Below are positions 19,001 to 27,503 of a DNA stretch of 64,000 nt, in pieces. The position numbers were made by a program, and so were the translations under genes. The notes beneath the pieces were generated by a model, which was not told the DNA's origin, did no database searches, and saw nothing but the letters and a program-made list of their open reading frames with translations. The stretch is from an uncultured Planctomycetaceae bacterium (lineage in GTDB: Bacteria; Planctomycetota; Planctomycetia; Gemmatales; Gemmataceae): positions 1 through 64,000 of the forward strand of contig CALARU010000056.1 of the NCBI GenBank assembly GCA_937888715.1, read 5' to 3'. Each line of letters begins with the position of its first letter. The stretch's first letter is position 1.

Positions 19001-22000
19001 CCAATACTTTGCAATGCTCCAAAACCATTAAAGCCCGTTCCTTGGATGGTCACATTATTCGCAATATTCAAGCCACTTCCATTTACCTGTATTGAACCTG
19101 CACCTGAAAGCGCTGGTAGCGCAGGGGAAGTCTGAGTAACATTGATTGATGTTGGACTTCCCAAGGCATTGTTGTTAAGCAATTGCAAGTTACCATTACT
19201 TACCAACCAACTACCAGAAAATGCAGTGTTATTTGCACTTAATCCCAGATCCATTGACCCTCTTTTTTCAAGCTGAATTCCAGGGGAGGCAATTGTTACC
19301 GTAGGCGCTGAAGTATAATTGATACCACCATTTGCAACCGTAATGGATGTTACAACCCCGTTAGTCAAAACTGCAGTTGCGGAAGCTCCAGTGCCCCCAC
19401 CACCGGTTATGGTGACTGCTGGAACAACGAGATAACCACTTGACCCTGAAATTACTGGAATTGTTGTAACCTGCCCAAGAGCAATCGTTGGGATACCAGC
19501 AGTTGCGCTGGTAGCCAAGGAAGAAATCTGGCCACTGATCAATAGCGAAGAGTTGGGAGTTCCGCCAATAGATGCGTTGGTCTGAAGGCTCACGCCACCT
19601 TGCCACTCTACCGAATTAGGATTATTATTTGGCGAAACAACTTGCAATGCTCCAAGCCCTTCGACTCTTGATCCTGTGCTTAATGGTTGGCTAGGGTTTT
19701 GATCAGGGCCATTATTTGAAATAGTACTAGTATTGCCATCCTGAAGTATAAGATTATACTGAGAGCCAAAAACAAGATCCTGTCCACCATTTATTGCATC
19801 ACCCAAAGTCAAGGCGCCCCCCAATTGTTGGTTAGCCCCAAGCAGACTCGCAGGCAATTCACGAACAATAATGTTTTTTGGTGTACTAACTGGCCCTAAA
19901 GATGTCTCATTTTGCGCATTTAAAAACCCATCAAAAATCACTACATCACCACTAAAAGTATTGGCTTGAGTTAATTCAACGACGCCTTCGCCCCATTTAC
20001 GCAATCCTGCAACGCCACTTACCACGCCATTTATCTCTGTGATACTTGCAAATTCTTGACCAACACTTGGATCTCCACTTGGGTTTGCAATGCTATTGCC
20101 TATCAAATTAGCAGTTGCAGTTGCAGCCGTAGTTGCACCGCCACCAGTAAAAGTTAAAGCAGGAGCGACCAAGTAACCATTGCCACCCGATAAAATTGGT
20201 ATCGAAGTGATTACCCCGCCAACAAATGTGGGAGTACCTAAAATCGCTTGCCCGGGAGCTTGTATTGTAATTGTTGGTTGCGAAGTATAGCCATTTCCAT
20301 TGTTTGTAACTGTAATGGAAGCAACGGCCCCATTTACCAAATTGCCCACGGCTGTGGCTCCGGTTCCACCGCCACCAGATATAGTTACAATTGGTGCGGT
20401 CGAATAACCACTTCCGCGAAGGGAAACTGGAATTGATACGATTCGCCCATTTACTATGGTTGCAACACCAGAAACGGCTTCACCTGGGGCTAAAATGTTT
20501 ACCGTGGGGGCCGACGTATAACCAATTCCACCGCTTACTATATTAATTGATGTAACGAATCCATTTAAAACTGTTGCAGTAGCAGTAGCACCGGTTCCAC
20601 CGCCGCCAGTAAGCGTAACAAGTGGAGCACTCGAATAACCACTTCCAGAGGTAGCTACTGGAATGGAGGTAATTGCCCCAAGAGCATTTAATACAGGCAC
20701 ACCGGCTGTTGCTTCACCAGGTGCTAATATTGTAACGGTGGGTGCCGAGGTGTAACCTGCTCCTCCATTTAAAATATTAATTGAAGTAACAGATCCCCCT
20801 GTTAGCCCGTAAGTATCTCCTGAAACTGCTGAAGTTGTAACTTCAGCAGCATTTGAATTTAATGTTACGGTTCCGTTCCATTGATGCGGGAGAGCGCCAA
20901 ACGACAAATTAGAATCACGACCGGTAAATTCCCCAAAAGGTACATTTACAAGGTTCACATTTGATGCCACATTAGCATCCAAGGGAATATAGCCATCTCC
21001 ACCCAAAAGTATTAAGTTGCGATTGTTTATTGTAATAGGAGATGCGGATCGCTGGTTTACTCCCCCATTTGTATTAGTCCCGTATTCATCTATACTCAGC
21101 ATCAAAGTACCATTAGAAACCTCAACATTAGAATTTGTCAAAGCACTTCCGAGCCCATTACTATCTGAAACAATGAGTAAACCTTGTTGTACGGTAGTGG
21201 AACCCGTGTATGCATTATTTGATTCAAAAACTAATATCCCAAGTCCTTGCTTAACTATTTTGTTGTTATTTACATCGTTGAGCAATATATAGCCTCCTGA
21301 AGTATTGCCCCCATTAGAATCTTCATGAATGTCCGAATCTAGAATCAACCAAGACCCTTCCTGAACCACATTAAATACAAACGAAGACCCCGCTGGTGCA
21401 TTTGGATTTCCAACATTGATGGGGCTGTATATCCAATTTGCATTACCAGCGGAAGTATCCGAAGGAGTTGTAAGCGAACTTCCCACATAATTTGCCACCA
21501 TTTGCGTTTGAATATTTAAAGGCACTGCGGGGTTAAACGAAATATTTGTATTGGGATCAACCGTGGCAGGATCCACATAGACAAGAGCAGTACTAAGGCC
21601 ATTCGCCCGGTATGTAAAAGGGTTAAAGAATGGCGTGGTATTATCGTTTGTAGCACCGGGATAAAAGAACTCCGCTGTAATTGTTGTAGGAAATGTATTG
21701 ATCGGGGAAATCTGTCTGTTAAAAGGACCGAATTGAGGATTATCCCTGCCGTACATATAATATCCAGCTCCATCAAATTGAATCGCATCCACATAAACAA
21801 GGGGATTAAAATAATTAGCCCCGGTTACAGGGTCGCGCAAATAACCAGGAAGGTTTCCCGAGGCATCAGGTGAAAGATCATTGATTAAATTAACCTGAAT
21901 CGGCCCAGGCGGCGGACCAACCGGGGTAGCAGATGTATCAATTCGCGTAAGATCACCAAAGACCCCCTCTGTTGGTGTAGTCAACTGAGTATCAGCAATA

Positions 22001-22338
22001 TTTGGAAAAACTAGCGTATCACCATTCTGTGGAAGCGAAGTTTGCCCTAAAGTGGGATCCCAGTTCCCGCCAAGACTGTTAAACGCACTGCCGCCACCGG
22101 GGCCTGCTGCGGCCATAAATGAACTAAAAGTGGGGTCTCCATTGCTACCATATTCTACAGGAGGCCCAAGCACAGCATTAGCTCCTCCACTAACCAAACT
22201 GCCGTTCCACACTTTGGTGGCGCATTCAATTCGCTCTTCCAAGTTTTCAATATTAAGTTTTCGGGCTGTTATGCCCTTGTTCGATTTCTTTAAACCAAAC
22301 ATTCTCTTGATCGATTCCAACTTCCAATTGAATAGCAT
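16057..22338 (-). CDS. Giant surface protein: autotransporter-type beta-strand repeats, Ig-like domains, FG-GAP repeats
   Basis: A 2093-residue protein with ATG 22338 and GGAG upstream. The basic N-terminus is followed by NIENLEERIECA, resembling the N-terminal motif of Gemmata-type exported proteins. Residues about 350-1450 contain autotransporter-associated beta-strand repeats (for example GTGTLTLSGKINGGSSTLQKTG in shorter variants). Inserted in these are composite GYTSAPTVTI/GGGGTGATA repeats at about 510-750 and 960-1020. Roughly 1490-1790 are three bacterial Ig-like units (VTYFDQGVSIG, VQFLDNGVALG). Residues 1790-2093 are FG-GAP/VCBS-like repeats with calcium-type DVNGDGYAD motifs and AGPGGGP. 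It is probably a surface adhesin or fibre. No autotransporter barrel is seen, so the name describes the repeat and not the secretion route. Confidence 0.9.
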   Translation of the reverse strand: MLFNWKLESIKRMFGLKKSNKGITARKLNIENLEERIECATKVWNGSLVSGGANAVLGPPVEYGSNGDPTFSSFMAAAGPGGGSAFNSLGGNWDPTLGQTSLPQNGDTLVFPNIADTQLTTPTEGVFGDLTRIDTSATPVGPPPGPIQVNLINDLSPDASGNLPGYLRDPVTGANYFNPLVYVDAIQFDGAGYYMYGRDNPQFGPFNRQISPINTFPTTITAEFFYPGATNDNTTPFFNPFTYRANGLSTALVYVDPATVDPNTNISFNPAVPLNIQTQMVANYVGSSLTTPSDTSAGNANWIYSPINVGNPNAPAGSSFVFNVVQEGSWLILDSDIHEDSNGGNTSGGYILLNDVNNNKIVKQGLGILVFESNNAYTGSTTVQQGLLIVSDSNGLGSALTNSNVEVSNGTLMLSIDEYGTNTNGGVNQRSASPITINNRNLILLGGDGYIPLDANVASNVNLVNVPFGEFTGRDSNLSFGALPHQWNGTVTLNSNAAEVTTSAVSGDTYGLTGGSVTSINILNGGAGYTSAPTVTILAPGEATAGVPVLNALGAITSIPVATSGSGYSSAPLVTLTGGGGTGATATATVLNGFVTSINIVSGGIGYTSAPTVNILAPGEAVSGVATIVNGRIVSIPVSLRGSGYSTAPIVTISGGGGTGATAVGNLVNGAVASITVTNNGNGYTSQPTITIQAPGQAILGTPTFVGGVITSIPILSGGNGYLVAPALTFTGGGATTAATATANLIGNSIANPSGDPSVGQEFASITEINGVVSGVAGLRKWGEGVVELTQANTFSGDVVIFDGFLNAQNETSLGPVSTPKNIIVRELPASLLGANQQLGGALTLGDAINGGQDLVFGSQYNLILQDGNTSTISNNGPDQNPSQPLSTGSRVEGLGALQVVSPNNNPNSVEWQGGVSLQTNASIGGTPNSSLLISGQISSLATSATAGIPTIALGQVTTIPVISGSSGYLVVPAVTITGGGGTGASATAVLTNGVVTSITVANGGINYTSAPTVTIASPGIQLEKRGSMDLGLSANNTAFSGSWLVSNGNLQLLNNNALGSPTSINVTQTSPALPALSGAGSIQVNGSGLNIANNVTIQGTGFNGFGALQSIGQNTWSGTITVAGTSSLGGGAGSEFIINGQITQAAGIPVSSQLIKTGAGTVVVSQAQTSLNLPISVQEGTLLVQAPGNLGIGTNQVTVSTSVPVNSATLALDGGTAGAISISNRTLNLDGTGVAGAGALRSISGNNTWGGNVNLAGTMQLAYVGVDTGTLTLSGKINGGSSTLQKTGAGTLIISGIGNNQGSTVVGAGTVYQLGQDNVPVFVNTSGTLQGSGRIGVLNMSAGQNGTVTPGTQTSNVSVLTTSGISAQSSVGVFSFDLNTSGAVAGTAYDQLAVNGTVNLSGSPVLHVNLNFNPIVRGNNYTIINNDGSDPVVGTFNGQAEGSLITVLDASGDSVSYRISYVGGTGNDVTLTCVGVLTTNILTSSDVDNLTQYGESVTFTSTISAVTGTVTSGTVTYFDQGVSIGQVPVSNGVATFTTTTLNVNGSPHVITSSFVGQGIFGDSNSNIIAQSVNKSSSSVAVTTNSQVYGTNLPLTVTATVTPQYAGGPATGQVLIRIDGVIQPLQTISTTVTDPTTGATTATLLTSISTTGFHTIDALYLGDSNVNGSAFSPIFNQQILTTAITTLGLVSSRNPADRLATITFTASVTNPIIPAESTIGLVQFLDNGVALGAPVAVSNNVATYSTSTLAGGRHTITANYLGSPNGSITRYFSSSTATIFQAVTATSNLVITGTNVGGGPQVNVYNLLTQQTTDFFAFAPSFRGGVRVASGDVTGDGIADVIVAAGPGGGPQVNVYDGTNLQLIHSFYAYNAAFNDGIFVAVGDVNGDGYADIITGAGQGGGPHVQVFSGLDYSNIASFFAYNPAFTGGISVASGDVNGDGYSDVVVGAGPGGGPHVLAVSGFQLSQGTQVVLASFFAFDPGINRGVFVGAGDYNGDIVSDIVVAAGPGGGPHIKVFNGSGTSLIDTFFAYDINFAGGLSVAMADINNDGVAEIVTAPYTNGGPEVKIFRYQKGQLYNFYAYDPLFTGGVFVG
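20090..20820 (-). repeat. About 80-residue composite repeats inside the giant surface protein
   Basis: Three consecutive units of about 226-241 bp. The GGGGTGATA-coding segment recurs near 20137, 20363 and 20604. Each combines a GxGYTSAPTV half and a GSGYSSAPxVTxTGGGGTGA half. A fourth, separated copy lies near 19290-19460. The strong amino-acid and partial DNA similarity indicates intragenic duplication. Confidence 0.85.
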
Positions 22339-22541
22339 GTGAGGCTCCTGCCTATGAAAATAACTTCCGACAATCCATTCGGTTTATCTATCGGCAGAAT
22401 AGCCCTCACAACTTTTACAAGTTGTATTTTCATGCAGATCGTTTTAATCTTTACGAGTTGAATAATCGGCAGAGTCTACCAACTGAACCAAAACAACCCC
22501 ATTTAACTAGGGCCCCTATAGTTAAAATTGCGTTTTGTGTA

Positions 22542-22988
22542 TTACCGTGGATTATCGAGAATGAAAGTGCAAGGAATCGCTTTTTTTTGTTCGTTCACCC
22601 ACCAGAGCCCAAATTCGGGAATCGTTTTGACATTCCCGACTATTAAATGCAAAAGATTGGTACCATCGATCATGTCTAAGTCTTTTTTACTCATCTTGGG
22701 AAACGAAACAGGATGGGAATGATAAATCACCAGCATCTCTTCACCTTTTTGCCTTAACTCCTTTACCACCTTTAACATACTTTCAGCAGAGGAAAGAAAT
22801 TCAATTTCGCTTTTGAGAGAATTTTCGAGCTTATAGACCGTGGAAACAACTCCGATTTTTTCGGTTTCTCTGGTCTCAAACCGCCCACCCAGCACCCCAC
22901 AACATTCATTGGGGAGCTCTTCGATGGCATGATTTAGCATTTCATTTAGAAAACCTTCTGTAACCAAAAGCTGAAAAGGGATTGACAT
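22542..22988 (-). CDS. JAMM/MPN+ metalloprotease (Mov34/Mec-like)
   Basis: A 148-residue stand-alone JAB1/MPN domain. The zinc site is complete: Glu28 in PNECCG, His90 and His92 in YHSHP, Ser100 and Asp103, spaced H-x-H-x7-S-x2-D. Bacterial members remove C-terminal residues from ubiquitin-like sulfur carriers (for example in cysteine or thiamine pathways) or act on other small proteins. No ThiS/MoaD-like or E1-like partner is seen beside it here. AGGAA precedes ATG 22988. It is divergent from argG with an 86-base shared promoter region. Confidence 0.9.
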   Translation of the reverse strand: MSIPFQLLVTEGFLNEMLNHAIEELPNECCGVLGGRFETRETEKIGVVSTVYKLENSLKSEIEFLSSAESMLKVVKELRQKGEEMLVIYHSHPVSFPKMSKKDLDMIDGTNLLHLIVGNVKTIPEFGLWWVNEQKKAIPCTFILDNPR

Positions 22989-23074
22989 ACTTCCTACGGT
23001 CTCGAGAATAAAGGTGTAGCTTTCACAAGCGCAAATGCTATTTTACCCATTTTACCAATCAGACGAGAATCTTC

Positions 23075-24343
23075 ATGGCAGGAACTAAGGGAAAACGCGA
23101 TAGAGTTATTCTGGCATACTCTGGTGGCTTAGACACCTCTGTTATGGTTCATTGGATTCAGGAAAAGTACGACCTCGATGTTATAACCTTCACGGTCGAC
23201 CTAGGCCAAGGTGAAGACATCGAAGCAATTAGGCAGAAGGCCCTTAATACCGGCGCAGTCGAAGCCATCGCACTCGATGCTAAAAACCTCTTTGTCGATT
23301 GCTTCGTATGGCCCGCCTTGATGGCAGGCGCAATTTATGAAGGTAAGTACCCCCTTGCTACTGCTCTAGGTAGGCCCCTAATCGCCAAGCTTATGGTCGA
23401 TGCAGCTAGGCAGCATAATGCCAAAGCAGTAGCCCATGGCTGCACCGGCAAAGGAAACGACCAAGTACGATTCGATATGACATTTCAAACTCTTGCACCC
23501 GATTTAAGAATCATTGCACCAGTGCGCGAATGGAAGATGACCCGGGATGAAGAAATCGCTTTTGCAATCGAGCGAAATATTCCCGTCAATATTTCTAAAG
23601 ATAATCTATTCAGTATCGATCAAAACATTTGGGGCCGAAGTTGCGAAGCAGGCGTGCTTGAAGACCCATGGATCGAACCGCCACCAGAAACTTTCGCCTG
23701 GACCAAAGATGTTGCCCATACCCCAAATGACCCTGCTTATGTGGTCATCGATTTCGATAAGGGTATCCCTGTTGGTCTTGATAACAAGAAAATGGATGGC
23801 GTTGAACTCATCAGCAATCTAAACAAACTCGCAGGCGAGCATGGTATAGGCCGTATTGATCATGTTGAAAACAGATTAGTGGGCATCAAATCTCGTGAGT
23901 TGTATGAAGCCCCAGCAGGCGTGGTCCTTCATTTTGCACATCGCGAAATGGAATCGCTTACCATGAGCAAACAGGCACAGCGCTTTAAATCCATCGTCTC
24001 GCAGGAATATGCGGACCTTATTTACAACGGGCAATGGTTTAGTGCATTCCATCAAGATCTCGCTCAATTCGTGGTCAGCAGCCAGCGTTTTGTTTCAGGC
24101 CAAGTGCGTATGAAACTCTTCAAAGGAAGCGCATCCGTGGTTGGTCGTAAGAGCGAAAATAGCCTCTACAGCAAGAACCTTGCAACCTACGAAAAAGGCG
24201 ATCAATTCGATCACGATGCAGCCAAGGGCTTCATTCGCCTATGGGGTCTCAGCCAACAAACCCAAGCACAATTGCAACTGCTTAAAGGCGGAAAAGGCTT
24301 CGAACTTCCAGGCATTCTCACCGATAAATCCAATAACAAATAA
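23075..24343 (+). CDS. argG: Argininosuccinate synthase
   Basis: Cytoplasmic enzyme joining citrulline and aspartate with ATP to form argininosuccinate in arginine biosynthesis. The 422-residue product has the PP-loop AYSGGLDTSV at residues 14-23. It also shows the citrulline/aspartate-binding blocks HGCTGKGNDQVRF and SIDQNIWGRSCEAG and the C-terminal VGRKSENSLYSKNLATYE. No other arg genes are adjacent. The HTH-EIIA gene follows after 18 bases and may share its transcript. Confidence 0.98.
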   Translation: MAGTKGKRDRVILAYSGGLDTSVMVHWIQEKYDLDVITFTVDLGQGEDIEAIRQKALNTGAVEAIALDAKNLFVDCFVWPALMAGAIYEGKYPLATALGRPLIAKLMVDAARQHNAKAVAHGCTGKGNDQVRFDMTFQTLAPDLRIIAPVREWKMTRDEEIAFAIERNIPVNISKDNLFSIDQNIWGRSCEAGVLEDPWIEPPPETFAWTKDVAHTPNDPAYVVIDFDKGIPVGLDNKKMDGVELISNLNKLAGEHGIGRIDHVENRLVGIKSRELYEAPAGVVLHFAHREMESLTMSKQAQRFKSIVSQEYADLIYNGQWFSAFHQDLAQFVVSSQRFVSGQVRMKLFKGSASVVGRKSENSLYSKNLATYEKGDQFDHDAAKGFIRLWGLSQQTQAQLQLLKGGKGFELPGILTDKSNNK

Positions 24344-24361
24344 CCTTCAAAGGCTTCTTTC

Positions 24362-25069
24362 ATGCCCTATGAATCGATGAATATTGATGAACTTGCAAAG
24401 TACCTCAAGCAGGATGCTAGAGATGTACACAAGCTTGCAAACAAAGGTTCCATCCCAGGAAAAAAAGTGGGGGGTGAATGGCGCTTTCATCGCAATGAAA
24501 TCAATTATTGGATTGAATCCAATCTTCACGAACATGAAAACGAAACCTTGGTTCACTTTGAAAGCCATGCGCCCATTGAATGCGAACGCGGCTTACTGGT
24601 CAGTAAGTTTCTAGGCGAAGCCTGCATTGCCAGCCCTTTAAAAGCCAGCACTAGGGCTTCGGTATTAAAAGAACTCGTAACCCTTGCTGAACAATCTTGG
24701 CAAGTTTACGACCCCACATCGATCCACGCTGCACTTGTCGAAAGAGAAGGCATTGCCAGCACTGCCCTTGCAGGAGGCATCGCAATTCCTCACCCGCACC
24801 ACCCAATTAAAAACACCTTGGGCGAATCAATCATCTCGTTGGGGATTGTTCCCAATGGCATTCCATTTGGCGCACCCGATGGCAAACTTACAAGTATCTT
24901 TTTCCTTGTTTGCTGCATCGATGATAAAACCCATCTTCAGGTACTCGCACGGCTTACCAGGCTATTCCGCAGAGAAGGATTTTTAGAAGCTTTGCGCGAG
25001 ATGAACTCTCAGGCAGATATCTGGCATTTAGTTCGCCAGACTGAACTCTCACTCATGCTGCCCGGCTAA
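24362..25069 (+). CDS. Excisionase-type HTH fused to PTS EIIA (fructose/nitrogen-PTS) domain
   Basis: A 235-residue protein. Residues 5-55 form a MerR/excisionase-like DNA-binding domain (MNIDELAKYLKQDARDVHKL...GGEWRFHRNEINYWI). Residues about 80-230 form an EIIA domain of the fructose/PtsN type with the phosphorylatable His144 in GIAIPHPHHP. It is probably a PTS-phosphorylation-responsive regulator, although the DNA-binding part could also mediate protein contacts. It lies 18 bases after argG, and its stop is one base from the stop of the convergent hpnE-like gene. No PTS transporter genes are nearby. Confidence 0.88.
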   Translation: MPYESMNIDELAKYLKQDARDVHKLANKGSIPGKKVGGEWRFHRNEINYWIESNLHEHENETLVHFESHAPIECERGLLVSKFLGEACIASPLKASTRASVLKELVTLAEQSWQVYDPTSIHAALVEREGIASTALAGGIAIPHPHHPIKNTLGESIISLGIVPNGIPFGAPDGKLTSIFFLVCCIDDKTHLQVLARLTRLFRREGFLEALREMNSQADIWHLVRQTELSLMLPG

Positions 25070-25070
25070 T

Positions 25071-26438
25071 TCAACGCATGTCGGGTTGCAAACAGCGCAC
25101 CCTTTTTCCTTCGTTTTCAAGAATTCTTTCAGCAGCAAGATACCCGGATCGCACTGCGCCTTCCATAGTTGCAGGCCATCCTGTTTGGGTATAATCCCCT
25201 GCCAGATAAAGGCCTTTGATCTGCGTAGTTTGCAAGGGCCTATATTCATCCACACCATACGAAGATTCAAAAGTTGCCTGCTTCTCGCTAACCACTCTGC
25301 CACGAATTAATTGAGCTTTTGCAACATCCGCAAAGAAGCCAGGCAGTTCAGCCATAACTGTTTTTAACACCGCATCATGTCCGCTCTTCAACAATTCTGC
25401 AGAAGAACTGATTACCACTTGGTAATAATATTCGCCCTGCTCATTTTTTCCCCGCGAGAAAAGCCATTGGCCAATCGAATCCAAAAGCACAACATGCGGA
25501 AGGTCGGTGATCGGCTGATCAAACCACAAATGCACACTTGTGATAGGCGCAGTTCTCAAGCCTTGCAACCTTCCTATAGCTGGGTCTAAATGGGCTATTG
25601 GACCAAGTAAATCTGCAACCCGCTGAAAAGGCACCGCAAGCACAATATTGTCTGCATTAATCACCTCAGCGTTATCTAACAGAACTTCCCAAGAAGTATC
25701 ACTTTTCACCCCAACCGTTTTAACGGCATTACCGAGGCGAATTTCTACACCTGTTTTCTTAAGCCATGTAATCACCTCTTCACCATAAAGTCTGGAAAGA
25801 GGCACCACAGGTAATCCAAGTTGATAGGCTTTGGTGTTTTTCCAAAACACATCAACAAAGACTTTCCGCGCGTAATGCAATCCGACTTTTTCCATGGGCG
25901 TATTTAACGCACTTATTAATACTGGAGCCCAAAAACGCTCAATGCAACGCTGCGACTGAAAATGATTTGCTAACCATTCCAAAAAGGGCGCATCTTCTTC
26001 TTCCTTCGATAACCTTAATAAAACCATCCCTAAACTTAATCTGATTTTTTCATTCCAACTGAGAAAATGGGCATCTAAAAAACTCTTGGCAAAATGCAAA
26101 GGCGCAGGTAATTGGGCGCCCTTGAAAAGACTGGTTTTGCCATCAGGGGTCCGCCAAAACATGCTTGGCTCATCTTTTATGTAATGACCTATGCCAATTT
26201 CTTCACAAAAATACTGCAAGTTTGTACAGCACTTCATGCTCACATGTTGGCAATTGTCAATTAGGTCGCCGCTGGCGGTATCCACAAAAGATGTAGCTCT
26301 ACCCCCTATTTTTCCCTTAGATTCAATTAAAACAACCTTTTGTCCATGGCCAGACAAGGCACCCGCGGCCGCCAAACCTGCCAATCCGCCACCAATTACT
26401 ACAGTAATTGCTTTTTTCGTACCTAACTTTATGTCCAT
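25071..26438 (-). CDS. hpnE: HpnE-like hydroxysqualene dehydroxylase (squalene-associated FAD-dependent desaturase)
   Basis: A 455-residue FAD-dependent amine-oxidase-fold enzyme. The dinucleotide-binding VVIGGGLAGLAAAGAL is at the N-terminus and IESKGKIGGRATS follows. The family hallmark DNCQHVSMKCCTNLQYF is present, and the C-terminal FAD motif is LYLAGDYTQTGWPATMEGAVRSGYLAA. HpnE reduces hydroxysqualene to squalene in the HpnCDE route to hopanoids or sterols. hpnC and hpnD are not in this window. Related phytoene-desaturase-like enzymes are the main alternative. Confidence 0.85.
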   Translation of the reverse strand: MDIKLGTKKAITVVIGGGLAGLAAAGALSGHGQKVVLIESKGKIGGRATSFVDTASGDLIDNCQHVSMKCCTNLQYFCEEIGIGHYIKDEPSMFWRTPDGKTSLFKGAQLPAPLHFAKSFLDAHFLSWNEKIRLSLGMVLLRLSKEEEDAPFLEWLANHFQSQRCIERFWAPVLISALNTPMEKVGLHYARKVFVDVFWKNTKAYQLGLPVVPLSRLYGEEVITWLKKTGVEIRLGNAVKTVGVKSDTSWEVLLDNAEVINADNIVLAVPFQRVADLLGPIAHLDPAIGRLQGLRTAPITSVHLWFDQPITDLPHVVLLDSIGQWLFSRGKNEQGEYYYQVVISSSAELLKSGHDAVLKTVMAELPGFFADVAKAQLIRGRVVSEKQATFESSYGVDEYRPLQTTQIKGLYLAGDYTQTGWPATMEGAVRSGYLAAERILENEGKRVRCLQPDMR

Positions 26439-26523
26439 TAATCCATAAACTCATCTTGCCGAGATTGAATGCAGAACTTATCTTTTATTATAGGTAATGC
26501 AAGATAATGTCTTGGTACCATAT

Positions 26524-26595
26524 TTCCCGATAGCTCAATGGTAGAGCGCCTCGCTGTTAACGAGGATGTTCAAGGTTCGAGTCCTTGTCGGGAAG
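26524..26595 (+). tRNA. tRNA-Asn (anticodon GTT)
   Basis: A 72-nt tRNA with acceptor TTCCCGA/TCGGGAA, D-arm GCTC...GAGC with TGGTA, anticodon stem CCTCG/CGAGG with loop CTGTTAA, T-arm CAAGG-TTCGAGT-CCTTG, and discriminator G. CCA is not encoded. Its 3' half is overlapped on the other strand by the end of an integrase remnant, the classic arrangement of an element integrated at a tRNA 3' end. Confidence 0.95.
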
Positions 26596-26875
26596 CTTTC
26601 TTTTTCAGCAATTCCTCGGTGATTCTAGTTAAAATGCTAGAATCTAAGCCATTTTCAATTAAGTTTGACACACTATGACCAATAGTGGCATCGCCTGAAT
26701 ATGTCGTAAAATGTGCCATTTCAGTACTCAATGTGTCATTTTTTGTGTGACTTTTTGTAGTGGTACTTGCTGCCCTTTCCCAATCAGAATCAATTACTTG
26801 AAGATAATGCCCTATTGCAACCGTTGGGGTGTTTCCAATCCATGCTGCAACAACGTGAAGCGGTTGTGATATCAC
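26570..26875 (-). pseudogene. C-terminal remnant of a tyrosine recombinase (integrase)
   Basis: The fragment (about 101 codons from GTG) begins with SQPLHVVAAWIGNTPTVAIGHYLQV. This matches the end of planctomycete tyrosine integrases, including the conserved HxxxW, and a Tyr in GHYLQV at the position of the catalytic tyrosine. The upstream catalytic domain is absent, and an in-frame TAA lies directly before the GTG. A weakly similar stretch may continue in other frames up to about 26940. The C-terminal residues SRQGLEP are translated from the antisense of the tRNA-Asn 3' end. It is not a functional recombinase. Confidence 0.75.
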
Positions 26876-26990
26876 TTAGGATTGTAACCGCCCAATCAGA
26901 GAAAAGTGAACCTCGTTGTCTCCTTGATATCGGTTCTAATTGGATGTCTTAAATTGCGAGACTAATTTTCAAAAAAGATAGTTATAATTA

Positions 26991-27323
26991 TTACCGAGGA
27001 GAGAATTTAGTATACAACCAAACTGCATAAATTATTGCCCCAACAACAAAAATCCAGCGAAAACATAATCTAACAAATCTGCCCCAGACAAGAATCCAGA
27101 TAACACTTAAGCTAAAAAACCTGAAAAAATATATAAAAAAAACCCTGCCCCACTTAACAAGTGTTGGTTGAGATTCAGCAGCACACTTTTCGCATACCGT
27201 TCTTATACCGTACACTTTATTTGAAGAATTACTGCCAAATAAATTTAAAACCTCTGTAACACATTGCGTAGGAATACCTTCACCCTCAGTTAAAGATGCA
27301 CTACACAAATAACAGTTGGCCAT
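26991..27323 (-). CDS. Small zinc-ribbon-like membrane protein, hypothetical
   Basis: A 110-residue protein. The N-terminal part has Cys4-x2-Cys7 and Cys44-x2-Cys47 pairs (CYLC, CEKC) plus Cys21, suggesting a metal-binding ribbon. Residues about 57-105 form two strongly hydrophobic segments, consistent with two membrane helices and the Cys domain in the cytoplasm. ATG 27323 is favoured; a TTG two codons earlier is possible. It is very AT-rich and unlike the GC-rich genes later in the island. I do not recognise the family. Confidence 0.55.
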   Translation of the reverse strand: MANCYLCSASLTEGEGIPTQCVTEVLNLFGSNSSNKVYGIRTVCEKCAAESQPTLVKWGRVFFIYFFRFFSLSVIWILVWGRFVRLCFRWIFVVGAIIYAVWLYTKFSPR

Positions 27324-27503
27324 ATCCAAAACCCTTTAGTACATAAAAAGCTAACCCTAAGGAATGAACCTTGAAGCCTTTAAACTTAAAAACCACCCAA
27401 GATTCTTTATGTAAGGCTAGTTTGAACTATGTTAAAATAAAAATCAAATAGCATCTTAATAATTATTAATTTGGACTATTGAAGAAACCGGCAAGCAATT
27501 TGT

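Noticed and set aside
16300-21800. Several open frames of 60-200 codons on both strands inside the giant gene
   Set aside because: They are by-products of the repetitive coding sequence and show no independent start signals or domain features.
22408-22425. Small hairpin (acaactt-ttac-aagttgt) upstream of the giant gene
   Set aside because: Only seven AT-rich pairs, with no conserved context; cannot be supported as a regulatory element.
22504-22524. Inverted repeat taactagggcccctatagtta as terminator of the JAMM gene
   Set aside because: The arms meet almost without a loop, and no T-run follows on the minus strand.
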